Assembly (NCBI GenBank): GCA_030705695.1
Contig: JAUZPX010000120.1
Span: 1 to 5,069, forward strand
From: Bacillota bacterium
Lineage (GTDB): Bacteria > Bacillota > Clostridia > Oscillospirales > Acutalibacteraceae
Direction: 5' to 3'
Length of the DNA: 5,069 nt
Both the position numbers and the translations under genes were made by a program. Within the stretch, counting starts at the first letter, position 1; each line of letters starts with the position of its first letter. This document shows positions 1 to 5,069 of the stretch, piece after piece. A model generated the notes under the pieces. That model was not told the origin of the DNA. It ran no database searches and saw nothing but the letters and a program-made list of their open reading frames with translations.

Positions 1-41
1 AGCAAAGGTATAACTACAGTGCAGACAATAAACGACACCAT

Positions 42-70
42 TTGACATAATTCTCACATAACGGTATAAT
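42..70 (+). promoter_or_regulatory. Perfect consensus sigma-A (sigma-70 type) promoter for the RCC1 gene
   Basis: The -35 box TTGACA is at 42-47 and the -10 box TATAAT is at 65-70. Both match the consensus at all six positions and the spacer is exactly 17 bases. There is no TG extension before the -10 box. Transcription should begin about seven bases downstream, near 76-78, which gives a leader of about 35 bases before the ATG at 113. A fully consensus promoter suggests strong basal transcription, possibly limited by a repressor that cannot be seen here. Confidence 0.85.
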
Positions 71-99
71 TTTTTAATGTTTAAAATATTTACTATTAT

Positions 100-105
100 G
101 GGGGA
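100..105 (+). promoter_or_regulatory. Ribosome-binding site that fixes the start at 113
   Basis: GGGGGA lies seven bases before the ATG at 113 and is one change away from GGAGGA. Two other in-frame ATGs (77 and 98) lie upstream, but neither has a purine-rich site at a suitable distance. The ATG at 77 sits at the predicted transcription start, and the ATG at 98 overlaps this site. This makes 113 the best start. Confidence 0.7.
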
Positions 106-112
106 TAATAAT

Positions 113-1570
113 ATGAAAAAGCTAGGTATTAGGGTTAAAGCTATCAATCTAATCATTTTACTTGTTTTCGTAATAACTTCTTTATGTGCATTTGCAAGTG
201 CTTCATCATTACCAATAAGTGATGGGCAATTAGCTTTACCTGAAAATCCTAATTCTACTATAGTTGCAGTAGAGGCAGGCGACAATCATACTGTCATATT
301 AAGGAAAGATGGAACAGTACAAGCGATAGGTGACAACGAATATGGACAATGCAATACAACAAAAGAAAAAGGCTTTACTGATATTATTGCAATTTCTGCT
401 GGGTCAAACCATACAGTCGGGTTAAAAAAAGATGGAACTGTTGTAGCTGTTGGCCGAAATGACGATGGACAATGTAATACAACAAAAGCAAATGGTTTTT
501 CAAATATTGTCTCTATTTCAGCGGACTATGTAAATACTATAGGATTAAAAAAAGATGGTACCTTAGCAATAGTGGGATCTAACGATAATGGTCAGAAAAA
601 TGTTTCTGCTAAAAATGGTTTTTCAAATATCGTCTCGATAGCAGCAGGTCCTCATTATACATATGCACTAAAAAAAGATGGAACAGCAGTCTCGGCAGGA
701 TCAGGGGCTTGCGACACATCCAAACTTTCTGATGTTACTGAAATAACAGCCAGAGGGGATAATCTAGCGTGTCTGAAAAATGATAAAACTGTAACTACTA
801 TAGGGTCGAATTCAAATGGACAATGTGATACTACTGTACAAAATGGCTTTAAAGATATTTGTGCTATTGTTGCATCCGGTGATTTTGTTGTCGGACTAAA
901 AACAGATGGAACACTGGTATCCAGAGGAACAAATATCAACTTGTCTAAACAGAATGGGTTCAGTAATATTGTTGCAATTTCAGCAGGGAATGGATTTGTT
1001 GTTGCATTAAGAAAAGATGGCACATTAGTAGCTGCGGGAAATAATTCCAAAGGACAATGCAACGTTAGTAAGCTAACCATTACCAAAACAATTGAGGGTG
1101 ACAAATGGCTGGAGTCAATCACACCAAGTGCAAGTGCCAGGTATACCGGAAATGCAGGTGATAGCTTCATAAAAGTCATTGGTACCCGTAACGGTAAAAT
1201 TGACGTTGGTGGAAATGCCTACCAACACGGGCTTGAAGCATGGATTGCAAGATGGAATGGAACCGCTGAAAAGAGCTGGGCTTGGAACGAATATACATTG
1301 GATAGTAAGTATAAGTCATTAAGCGGAAAAATTGTTCTTCTGAAAAGTTATAATGTAAAAAATTTCGATACAAAATTTGATGTTTTTGGTGATGGTAAGT
1401 TGCTTTATTCTACTGAGCTAAAGCCTAAAACATTACCCAAAAATATTAATATTAATATTAGTGGAGTCAAAAAACTAAAAATATATCTCCATGATTTAGC
1501 TGCTGTCCAAGGAGGAACATCTTTTGGGCTAGCAAATTTCAAAGTATCAACAAAGACATTGCAAAAATAA
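113..1570 (+). CDS. Secreted RCC1-repeat beta-propeller protein with C-terminal NPCBM-like module
   Basis: This is an exported 485-residue protein. Residues 1-30 form a signal peptide: KK..R..K at the front, a hydrophobic core at about 11-24, and a probable cut after AFASA (A30). Cys25 is preceded by TSL, which is not a lipobox. Residues 53-322 hold seven RCC1-type repeats, mostly 41 residues long, with the pattern I-x-A-G-x-x-H-T-x-x-L-K-x-D-G-T-V-x-x-x-G-x-N-x-x-G-Q-C-N. Seven repeats match the seven blades of an RCC1 propeller. Blades 4, 6 and 7 are shorter. Residues 327-478 resemble the NPCBM/NEW2 family, with YQHGL (370-374), EYTLDSKYKSLSG (393-405), FGDGKLLYS (425-433) and ISGVKKLKIYL (449-459). 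NPCBM modules accompany glycoside hydrolases and are thought to bind carbohydrate. RCC1 propellers usually bind protein partners; eukaryotic RCC1 is a nucleotide-exchange factor, but nothing here supports that activity. No catalytic domain or LPXTG anchor is visible. A role in adhesion or glycan binding at the cell surface is inference. It is transcribed alone, between its own promoter and the terminator at 1651. Confidence 0.88.
   Translation: MKKLGIRVKAINLIILLVFVITSLCAFASASSLPISDGQLALPENPNSTIVAVEAGDNHTVILRKDGTVQAIGDNEYGQCNTTKEKGFTDIIAISAGSNHTVGLKKDGTVVAVGRNDDGQCNTTKANGFSNIVSISADYVNTIGLKKDGTLAIVGSNDNGQKNVSAKNGFSNIVSIAAGPHYTYALKKDGTAVSAGSGACDTSKLSDVTEITARGDNLACLKNDKTVTTIGSNSNGQCDTTVQNGFKDICAIVASGDFVVGLKTDGTLVSRGTNINLSKQNGFSNIVAISAGNGFVVALRKDGTLVAAGNNSKGQCNVSKLTITKTIEGDKWLESITPSASARYTGNAGDSFIKVIGTRNGKIDVGGNAYQHGLEAWIARWNGTAEKSWAWNEYTLDSKYKSLSGKIVLLKSYNVKNFDTKFDVFGDGKLLYSTELKPKTLPKNININISGVKKLKIYLHDLAAVQGGTSFGLANFKVSTKTLQK
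269..1078 (+). repeat. Seven tandem RCC1-coding repeats, 123-base period at the left end
   Basis: The repeats encode residues 53-93, 94-134, 135-175, 176-210, 211-251, 252-288 and 289-322 of the protein. The first three copies are exactly 41 codons apart, and the DNA itself is conserved: AATGGTTTTTCAAATAT is at 491 and again at 614, and TGGACAAT is at 343 and again at 466. Blade 4 is six codons short because most of the GxNxxGQ segment is missing. Blade 6 is four codons short and has lost the GQC motif. The conserved DNA suggests that blades 1-3 arose or were homogenised recently, while the right-hand blades have diverged. Confidence 0.85.
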
Positions 1571-1650
1571 ATGTAACTGTACTGGATTCGCTAGAATAAA
1601 TAGTATACTAAAAGATAATGAATTAAGACATTTATCAAAAAATACATATG

Positions 1651-1694
1651 AAAAAGCTGGGACCCTTTATTCAAAAGGCATACCGGCTTTTTTT
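1651..1694 (+). terminator. Rho-independent terminator of the RCC1 gene
   Basis: AAAAAGCTGG (1651-1660) pairs with CCGGCTTTTT (1683-1692), ten pairs with one G-U. Inside it, CCTTT (1664-1668) pairs with AAAGG (1674-1678) around a five-base loop, so the structure is a two-part hairpin with a small internal loop. Seven T residues (1688-1694) form the end of the stem and the tail. It lies 80 bases after the stop codon. The A-run on the left side would give a five-base T-run on the other strand, so it could also act in the minus direction. Confidence 0.8.
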
Positions 1695-1711
1695 ATGTAT
1701 AAAAATACCCA

Positions 1712-1773
1712 GTGGTAGTATTTTAGCATTAAAAAATGGCTTCAGAATCTGATAGCGTAAAATACCTCACCAC
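1712..1773. repeat. Imperfect inverted repeat in the intergenic region
   Basis: The left arm is GTGGT-A-GTATTTTA-GC (1712-1727) and the right arm is GC-G-TAAAATAC-CTC-ACCAC (1755-1773). They give pairing blocks of 5, 8 and 2 bases around a loop of about 27 bases, with small bulges between blocks. On the minus strand the right arm overlaps the end of the small frame at 1742-1825. The left arm can also fold locally as AAAATAC (1702-1708) with GTATTTT (1718-1724). It might be a weak minus-strand terminator, a remnant of a small mobile element, or chance pairing in AT-rich DNA. Confidence 0.4.
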
Positions 1774-1958
1774 AGTACCATTCAATATTTTCGGGCATAC
1801 GTTCAACTAACCTTTGATTTTTCATTTTTTTAGAATAGGAATTATACAAAAAACTAGTAAAATAAGATTTGAAGGCAGTCAAAAAACAGTATTATTTACT
1901 AATGGAAAGTAACAGGAGAATTCTTTTACAAGTCCGATGTGCCAATAATGTACAGTAT

Positions 1959-1987
1959 TTGACAGAAATATCATACCGTGGTAAAAT
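1959..1987 (+). promoter_or_regulatory. Near-consensus sigma-A promoter for the second secreted-protein gene
   Basis: The -35 box TTGACA (1959-1964) is perfect. The -10 box TAAAAT (1982-1987) differs from consensus at one position, and the spacer is 17 bases. Transcription should start near 1993-1995, giving a leader of about 50 bases before the ATG at 2044. The position, downstream of the terminator and directly before a strong ribosome-binding site, supports the call. Confidence 0.8.
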
Positions 1988-2006
1988 GACTAAAACGTTT
2001 TTGCGG

Positions 2007-2029
2007 AAGATAAAATATATCTTGTTTTT
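2007..2029 (+). promoter_or_regulatory. Small stem-loop followed by T-run in the mRNA leader
   Basis: AAGATA (2007-2012) pairs perfectly with TATCTT (2018-2023) around a five-base loop AAATA. It is followed by G and five T residues (2025-2029), immediately before the Shine-Dalgarno site at 2032. The stem has a single G-C pair, so it would be weak. It could be a leaky attenuator or a 5' stabilising hairpin, or it could have no function. No riboswitch or T-box sequence was recognised. Confidence 0.3.
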
Positions 2030-2031
2030 AT

Positions 2032-2036
2032 GGAGG
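2032..2036 (+). promoter_or_regulatory. Strong Shine-Dalgarno site GGAGG
   Basis: GGAGG lies seven bases before the ATG at 2044, which is ideal spacing. It fixes the start of the 503-residue protein so that a typical signal peptide begins immediately. Confidence 0.85.
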
Positions 2037-2043
2037 CAAGGCC

Positions 2044-3555
2044 ATGCCCAAAAGAATACTTCTCATTATATTGATTATTGTTTCAATTGTATTGTTTAAC
2101 AGCTCTTTTATAAGTGCAGAGGAAGAGTTATATTCGCAAACAGTGAACCGATTGATCTCTAGTGATCCAAATAATGCTTATATTATATATAACGATGAAG
2201 AATCAAAAATCCTCCTATATTTTCAGGATGTCCTTAAACTTCTGAAAGACAAAAAAATTTACGAAATTCCTTCAGATTACACTCCCTTTAATTTTGCAAA
2301 GGATTTTTCACCTGAAGATGATGATGTAATGCTTAGCCCATCTAAGACCACAGCCTTCTTTAATGATTCAAAAAAATTCGCATATTTATTAAACCTGAAC
2401 AGCCATAAACTGATTAGGTTCAGTAAACCTAATGCTTTACCGGTTTGGTATCCTGATGGTGAGAATTGTTTTCTGCAGATTGCAAAGTTTACTCAAAGCA
2501 GTATGACTGACCCTGGAAGCTGCAGCACATATGGACTATATGTATTTAAAAGCGGTGCATTCAAGGAACTGATTTCAGAAAATCAGCTTGTTAAATTGAG
2601 ATATTATAAGAAAGTCGACGCACATTTTCTCATTCAAAAGGATTACTTCGAAGAGCTTCCCCCGAGGCCATCTGAATGGGTTTATAACATAAAAACTGCA
2701 AAAGCCGGATATATTACTTACGTACCAGACGGAGTTACTCCTGTATACCATAGCAATGTTAAATTTCAAAATTTTTGTAAAGCTATGTACGCTTATAAGA
2801 ATTATCTGATTGCAGCACATCACTCACAAGATAATTATGGAGTGTATAATCTGGCAAATGGTAAAGTAACAGATATTGGAGCGGTACCGGCTGCGTATTA
2901 TGACAAGTATGTATTCTACTTCAAAAGTAATGATTCTTGGTGCAAGCCTCTGTATAAGCTTGATCTCACAACGATGAAAAGTACAGTTGCGTTGAAGCAG
3001 GCTGCAGATTCGACTGCTGTTTATAACAATATTTATTATTTCAAGATGCCTGACCGTCCGAATGATACGAATTCAGCGGACTACAAACAGTATAAATATG
3101 ATCTGAAGTCAGGAAAGCTATACACAAATGTTCAATTTCCAGGTCCGACATTGGATATTTTTCCTTTGAAAGAAGGCTGCAAGCTATGCGTTCTTAATAC
3201 GATTCAGTCTGATAAGATACCGATATTTGACACACCTTGGCTGGAGGACAGCAAAGCGCTGTCTTTATTACCCAAAGGAAAGCTTGCAAACAACAGTCTA
3301 ACATTATTCAATGACTGTTTATATACCAATGATGATGATATCCCCGGAAGATTTATTCCAAATACGCTGCAAAAAATCAATTATAATGGCAAGACTACTA
3401 CCATTTTTAAATTAAAAAACTTCAATGAGAGAATCCTGTCAAATATGATCTTCAAGAATAGGATATATTTCAGTGTTTCCGATAGAGAATATTCAAATGT
3501 ATATTTAATGAGCTGCGATATTAATGGCAAGAATATAAAGATGTTTAAAAAGTAA
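2044..3555 (+). CDS. Secreted propeller-like protein with TolB/PD40-like and DUF5050-like segments
   Basis: This is a 503-residue protein of unknown function. Residues 1-25 are a clear signal peptide: MPKR, a long run of Ile, Leu and Val, then a probable cut after FISA (A25). There is no lipobox and no other membrane segment. A segment at about 95-145 looks like a TolB/PD40 propeller repeat, with LSPSKTTAFF (from about 97) and PVWYPDGEN (W135, P137, D138, G139). The rest alternates short hydrophobic-aromatic strands with turns, for example NNIYYFKM, then KYDLKSGKLY. The end (about 440-503) has the pattern of DUF5050-like proteins: LQKINYNGKTTTIFKL, then KNRIYFSVSDR, then LMSCDINGKNIKMF. No catalytic motif is visible. 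The mature protein has several scattered cysteines (such as C142 and C160). It has its own promoter at 1959 and converges on the next gene with 16 bases between stops. A beta-propeller that binds a partner or ligand outside the cell is the best guess; the substrate is unknown. Confidence 0.75.
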   Translation: MPKRILLIILIIVSIVLFNSSFISAEEELYSQTVNRLISSDPNNAYIIYNDEESKILLYFQDVLKLLKDKKIYEIPSDYTPFNFAKDFSPEDDDVMLSPSKTTAFFNDSKKFAYLLNLNSHKLIRFSKPNALPVWYPDGENCFLQIAKFTQSSMTDPGSCSTYGLYVFKSGAFKELISENQLVKLRYYKKVDAHFLIQKDYFEELPPRPSEWVYNIKTAKAGYITYVPDGVTPVYHSNVKFQNFCKAMYAYKNYLIAAHHSQDNYGVYNLANGKVTDIGAVPAAYYDKYVFYFKSNDSWCKPLYKLDLTTMKSTVALKQAADSTAVYNNIYYFKMPDRPNDTNSADYKQYKYDLKSGKLYTNVQFPGPTLDIFPLKEGCKLCVLNTIQSDKIPIFDTPWLEDSKALSLLPKGKLANNSLTLFNDCLYTNDDDIPGRFIPNTLQKINYNGKTTTIFKLKNFNERILSNMIFKNRIYFSVSDREYSNVYLMSCDINGKNIKMFKK

Positions 3556-3571
3556 ACCGGGACTATAATTG

Positions 3572-5069
3572 CTATGTCTCATATTTTAATAAAATTATGA
3601 ACTTATTATTTTTCACATCCAGCTCATATTGTGTTTTTGTCATTCCTTCCCTGTACATTAACCCAATTTTCTTAAACACCGGAGTATAGTAATCTTCTTC
3701 AGTAAAGAAAAGTTTAGAGCCCTTCATTCTTAAATTAAGAATTCTAATGGAGTCAGGCTTCTGAGACTCTTTAAATACCGGCGTAAAAAGAGTTTTAATA
3801 TTTAGGCTGTTGGTGTTCAAGGCTCTAATCTTCAAACTTTGAGTATCATAAAAGTATATAATATTTTTATTTATTAAATAATTATCTTTTTTAATAGTAC
3901 AATTCATAAAAACTGGAGCCGTTTTTTTGTTAAGGCTTTTTTTCATAAGCCTGGAAGCCTCAGTATACAAGACATTATTCTTATCCGCCCACAATACAAT
4001 ATCCGGCTCTGTTTTTGTATTTACCAGACATAAAGGCTTTAGGCTTTTCAAATTGATTCTGTTTAAACTGTAACCAGGGTTATCAAGGCGAATGTAGTAT
4101 ATATCATCACCAAATATATAAGCATTTTTAATAGTCAGATTTGATTCCAGTGCAATTCCGTTTTTATAAATCCCGCTATCGGTAATTTTGATGCTTCCTT
4201 TTTGAGCTAATATCTTTGATTCCGATAAAAGATATTTTTCAGAATTAAGTACTGTAGTTAATCCTATACCGTTCAAATTACATTTTAGGAAGACAGGAGT
4301 TTTTGTGATTACAACATCATCAAATTCATCATCAATATTAGCCGCATTTATATACAACATTTCATCAATAACACTTATATTAATCGGATAATCAAATGGT
4401 ATTTTACATATTATTTTCTTACCTGTTCCGTCAAGATTCATCTGATAAAGAAAAGTTTTTGTTTTCCGGCTGCCGCTTAAGAAATATAAGTGATTTTTAT
4501 GTACGACAAATTTTGATTTTGGCAAATGCATATTTAAGATTTCAACTTCATTTTCAGAAGTTTCAACGGGTGTGATAATAAGACTTCTGTTTCCATCAGT
4601 AAAATTGTTTCTGCTTTTAAGGTTTTGATTATAGGTTTCTTCATCACAGGGTTCAAATTTGATATCAGAAGTATTACTTACATAATAATTAATGTTTGCG
4701 TCTAAATTACCGGTTTCAGGATTTATAGGGGTTTTGATGTATAGTTTTTCTCCTTGAACATAATAGTCATAAAGCCTGCTTGCAATGCCCAAATCTAAAA
4801 GCTTTTCAGCTTTATTACCATCTGGAGTAGTCCTGAAAAGAGCTTCTTCCTGTAATGCAACATAATAAATATAATCCTTGTCATAAGCATAACTACACAC
4901 AACTCCACTATATAACACTTTTTTTATAGATCCATCAGTTGAATAGGAGAAAATACCGTCGTTAATAACAGTTGTAATGAAATCTCCAAACTTTTCAGAA
5001 GCAGGCATTGTATACTCAGTAACATTATTTGCATAGGTGCTTTGAGCAATACTGATTAATTCAATAAGA
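3572..5069 (-). CDS. DUF5050-type propeller-like protein, 5' end outside the window
   Basis: At least 498 residues are visible and the frame is open to the right edge. The first in-frame ATG (5008) is very probably internal: 20 more sense codons lie upstream of it, there is no Shine-Dalgarno site before it, and the residues just upstream (LISIAQSTYA, then NNV) look like the end of a signal peptide. In numbering from the edge, strand-turn units typical of DUF5050 proteins recur: DGIFSYSTDGSIKKVLY (37-53), DYIYYVALQEEALFRTTPDG (65-84), NHLYFLSGSRKTKTFLYQMN (192-211), then GDDIYYIRLDNPGYSLNRIN and KNIIYFYDTQSLKIRALN further on. Each pairs an I/L-Y-Y/F strand with a second strand ending in N-x-D-G or N-x-N-S/G. 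DUF5050 is found in clostridial secreted proteins and has no assigned function. No enzyme motif is seen. It may be a distant relative of the neighbouring gene at 2044, which has a similar size and a similar C-terminal pattern. Its promoter lies outside the window. Confidence 0.78.
   Translation of the reverse strand, partial: LIELISIAQSTYANNVTEYTMPASEKFGDFITTVINDGIFSYSTDGSIKKVLYSGVVCSYAYDKDYIYYVALQEEALFRTTPDGNKAEKLLDLGIASRLYDYYVQGEKLYIKTPINPETGNLDANINYYVSNTSDIKFEPCDEETYNQNLKSRNNFTDGNRSLIITPVETSENEVEILNMHLPKSKFVVHKNHLYFLSGSRKTKTFLYQMNLDGTGKKIICKIPFDYPINISVIDEMLYINAANIDDEFDDVVITKTPVFLKCNLNGIGLTTVLNSEKYLLSESKILAQKGSIKITDSGIYKNGIALESNLTIKNAYIFGDDIYYIRLDNPGYSLNRINLKSLKPLCLVNTKTEPDIVLWADKNNVLYTEASRLMKKSLNKKTAPVFMNCTIKKDNYLINKNIIYFYDTQSLKIRALNTNSLNIKTLFTPVFKESQKPDSIRILNLRMKGSKLFFTEEDYYTPVFKKIGLMYREGMTKTQYELDVKNNKFIILLKYET

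Larger units (their letters stand above)
1571..2043. other. 473-base intergenic region between the RCC1 and second secreted-protein genes
   Basis: No convincing gene is present. In order, the gap holds a 10-base palindrome TAGTATACTA (1601-1610), a terminator (1651-1694), an imperfect inverted repeat (1712-1773), a short minus-strand frame at 1742-1825 (27 codons, no Shine-Dalgarno site, family not recognised), and the promoter, leader stem-loop and ribosome-binding site of the next gene (1959-2036). A plus-strand frame starting with TTG at 1869 runs through the promoter and into the next gene. It has no ribosome-binding site and is not called. The part from about 1826 to 1958 shows nothing recognisable. 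Confidence 0.6.

Noticed and set aside
1..50. Possible 3' end of an upstream plus-strand gene (frame 1 reads SKGITTVQTINDTI then a stop at 43-45; frame 3 is also open to 50), or a minus-strand start at 48
   Set aside because: Fourteen to sixteen codons are too few to choose between the frames or name a product, and two frames are equally open. More sequence to the left would decide it.
137..190. Possible lipoprotein signal around Cys25 of the RCC1 protein
   Set aside because: The residues before the Cys are T-S-L. A lipobox needs Gly, Ala or Ser directly before the Cys, so ordinary signal peptidase I cleavage after AFASA fits better.
655..1179. 174-codon open frame on the minus strand opposite the RCC1 gene
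   Set aside because: It lies wholly inside a well-supported gene and mirrors its repeated codon pattern. It has no ribosome-binding site and no recognisable protein family, so it is a shadow of the repeats.
1176..1373. 65-codon minus-strand frame opposite the NPCBM-like module
   Set aside because: Shadow frame inside a supported gene, with no start signals and no family.
1601..1610. Perfect 10-base palindrome TAGTATACTA after the RCC1 gene
   Set aside because: It lies between the stop codon and the terminator and not at a promoter. Short AT palindromes are frequent by chance in such DNA.
1886..1959. ACAGTATT occurring twice, 66 bases apart, before the second promoter
   Set aside because: An eight-base AT-rich repeat is expected by chance, and the flanking sequences do not match.
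1869..2099. 76-codon plus-strand frame starting with TTG
   Set aside because: It has a TTG start with no Shine-Dalgarno site, contains the promoter of the next gene, and overlaps that gene's signal-peptide region in another frame.
2575..2823. 82-codon minus-strand frame inside the second secreted-protein gene
   Set aside because: Shadow frame with no start signals and no recognisable family.

Overview
The window is AT-rich DNA with consensus housekeeping-type promoters, strong Shine-Dalgarno sites, a stem-plus-T-run terminator and genes for exported proteins with Gram-positive-style signal peptides. Together with the protein families seen (a GQC-type bacterial RCC1 propeller, an NPCBM-like module and a DUF5050-like propeller), this points to a low-GC Bacillota, most likely Clostridia. 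That placement is an inference from composition and families, not from a marker gene.

Layout, left to right. (1) Positions 1-112 hold a perfect sigma-A-type promoter (42-70) and a short leader. (2) Positions 113-1570 (+) encode a 485-aa secreted protein: signal peptide, seven RCC1-type repeats that should close into one seven-bladed beta-propeller, and a C-terminal NPCBM-like putative carbohydrate-binding module. The start is set at 113, not at the upstream in-frame ATG at 77, because 77 lies at the predicted transcription start and only 113 has a ribosome-binding site. (3) Positions 1571-2043 are a 473-base gap. It contains a terminator (1651-1694), an imperfect inverted repeat (1712-1773) that overlaps a small reading frame of unknown meaning on the minus strand, and a second near-perfect promoter (1959-1987) with a leader stem-loop. 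(4) Positions 2044-3555 (+) encode a 503-aa secreted protein with a TolB/PD40-like motif near the N-terminus and DUF5050-like strand repeats near the C-terminus. (5) Positions 3572-5069 (-) encode a third propeller-like, DUF5050-type protein. Its frame stays open to the right edge, so its true start lies outside the window. It converges on gene 2 with only 16 bases between the two stop codons.

How the genes relate: all three look like exported beta-propeller proteins without recognisable catalytic residues. The first carries a likely glycan-binding module, so a role at the cell envelope or on extracellular polysaccharide is reasonable but unproven. The two plus-strand genes are separate transcription units, each with its own promoter, and the two promoters share more spacer bases than expected. 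I do not see a mobile element, CRISPR array, RNA gene or recognised defence system. The most unusual aspect is three neighbouring secreted propellers of different sequence families.
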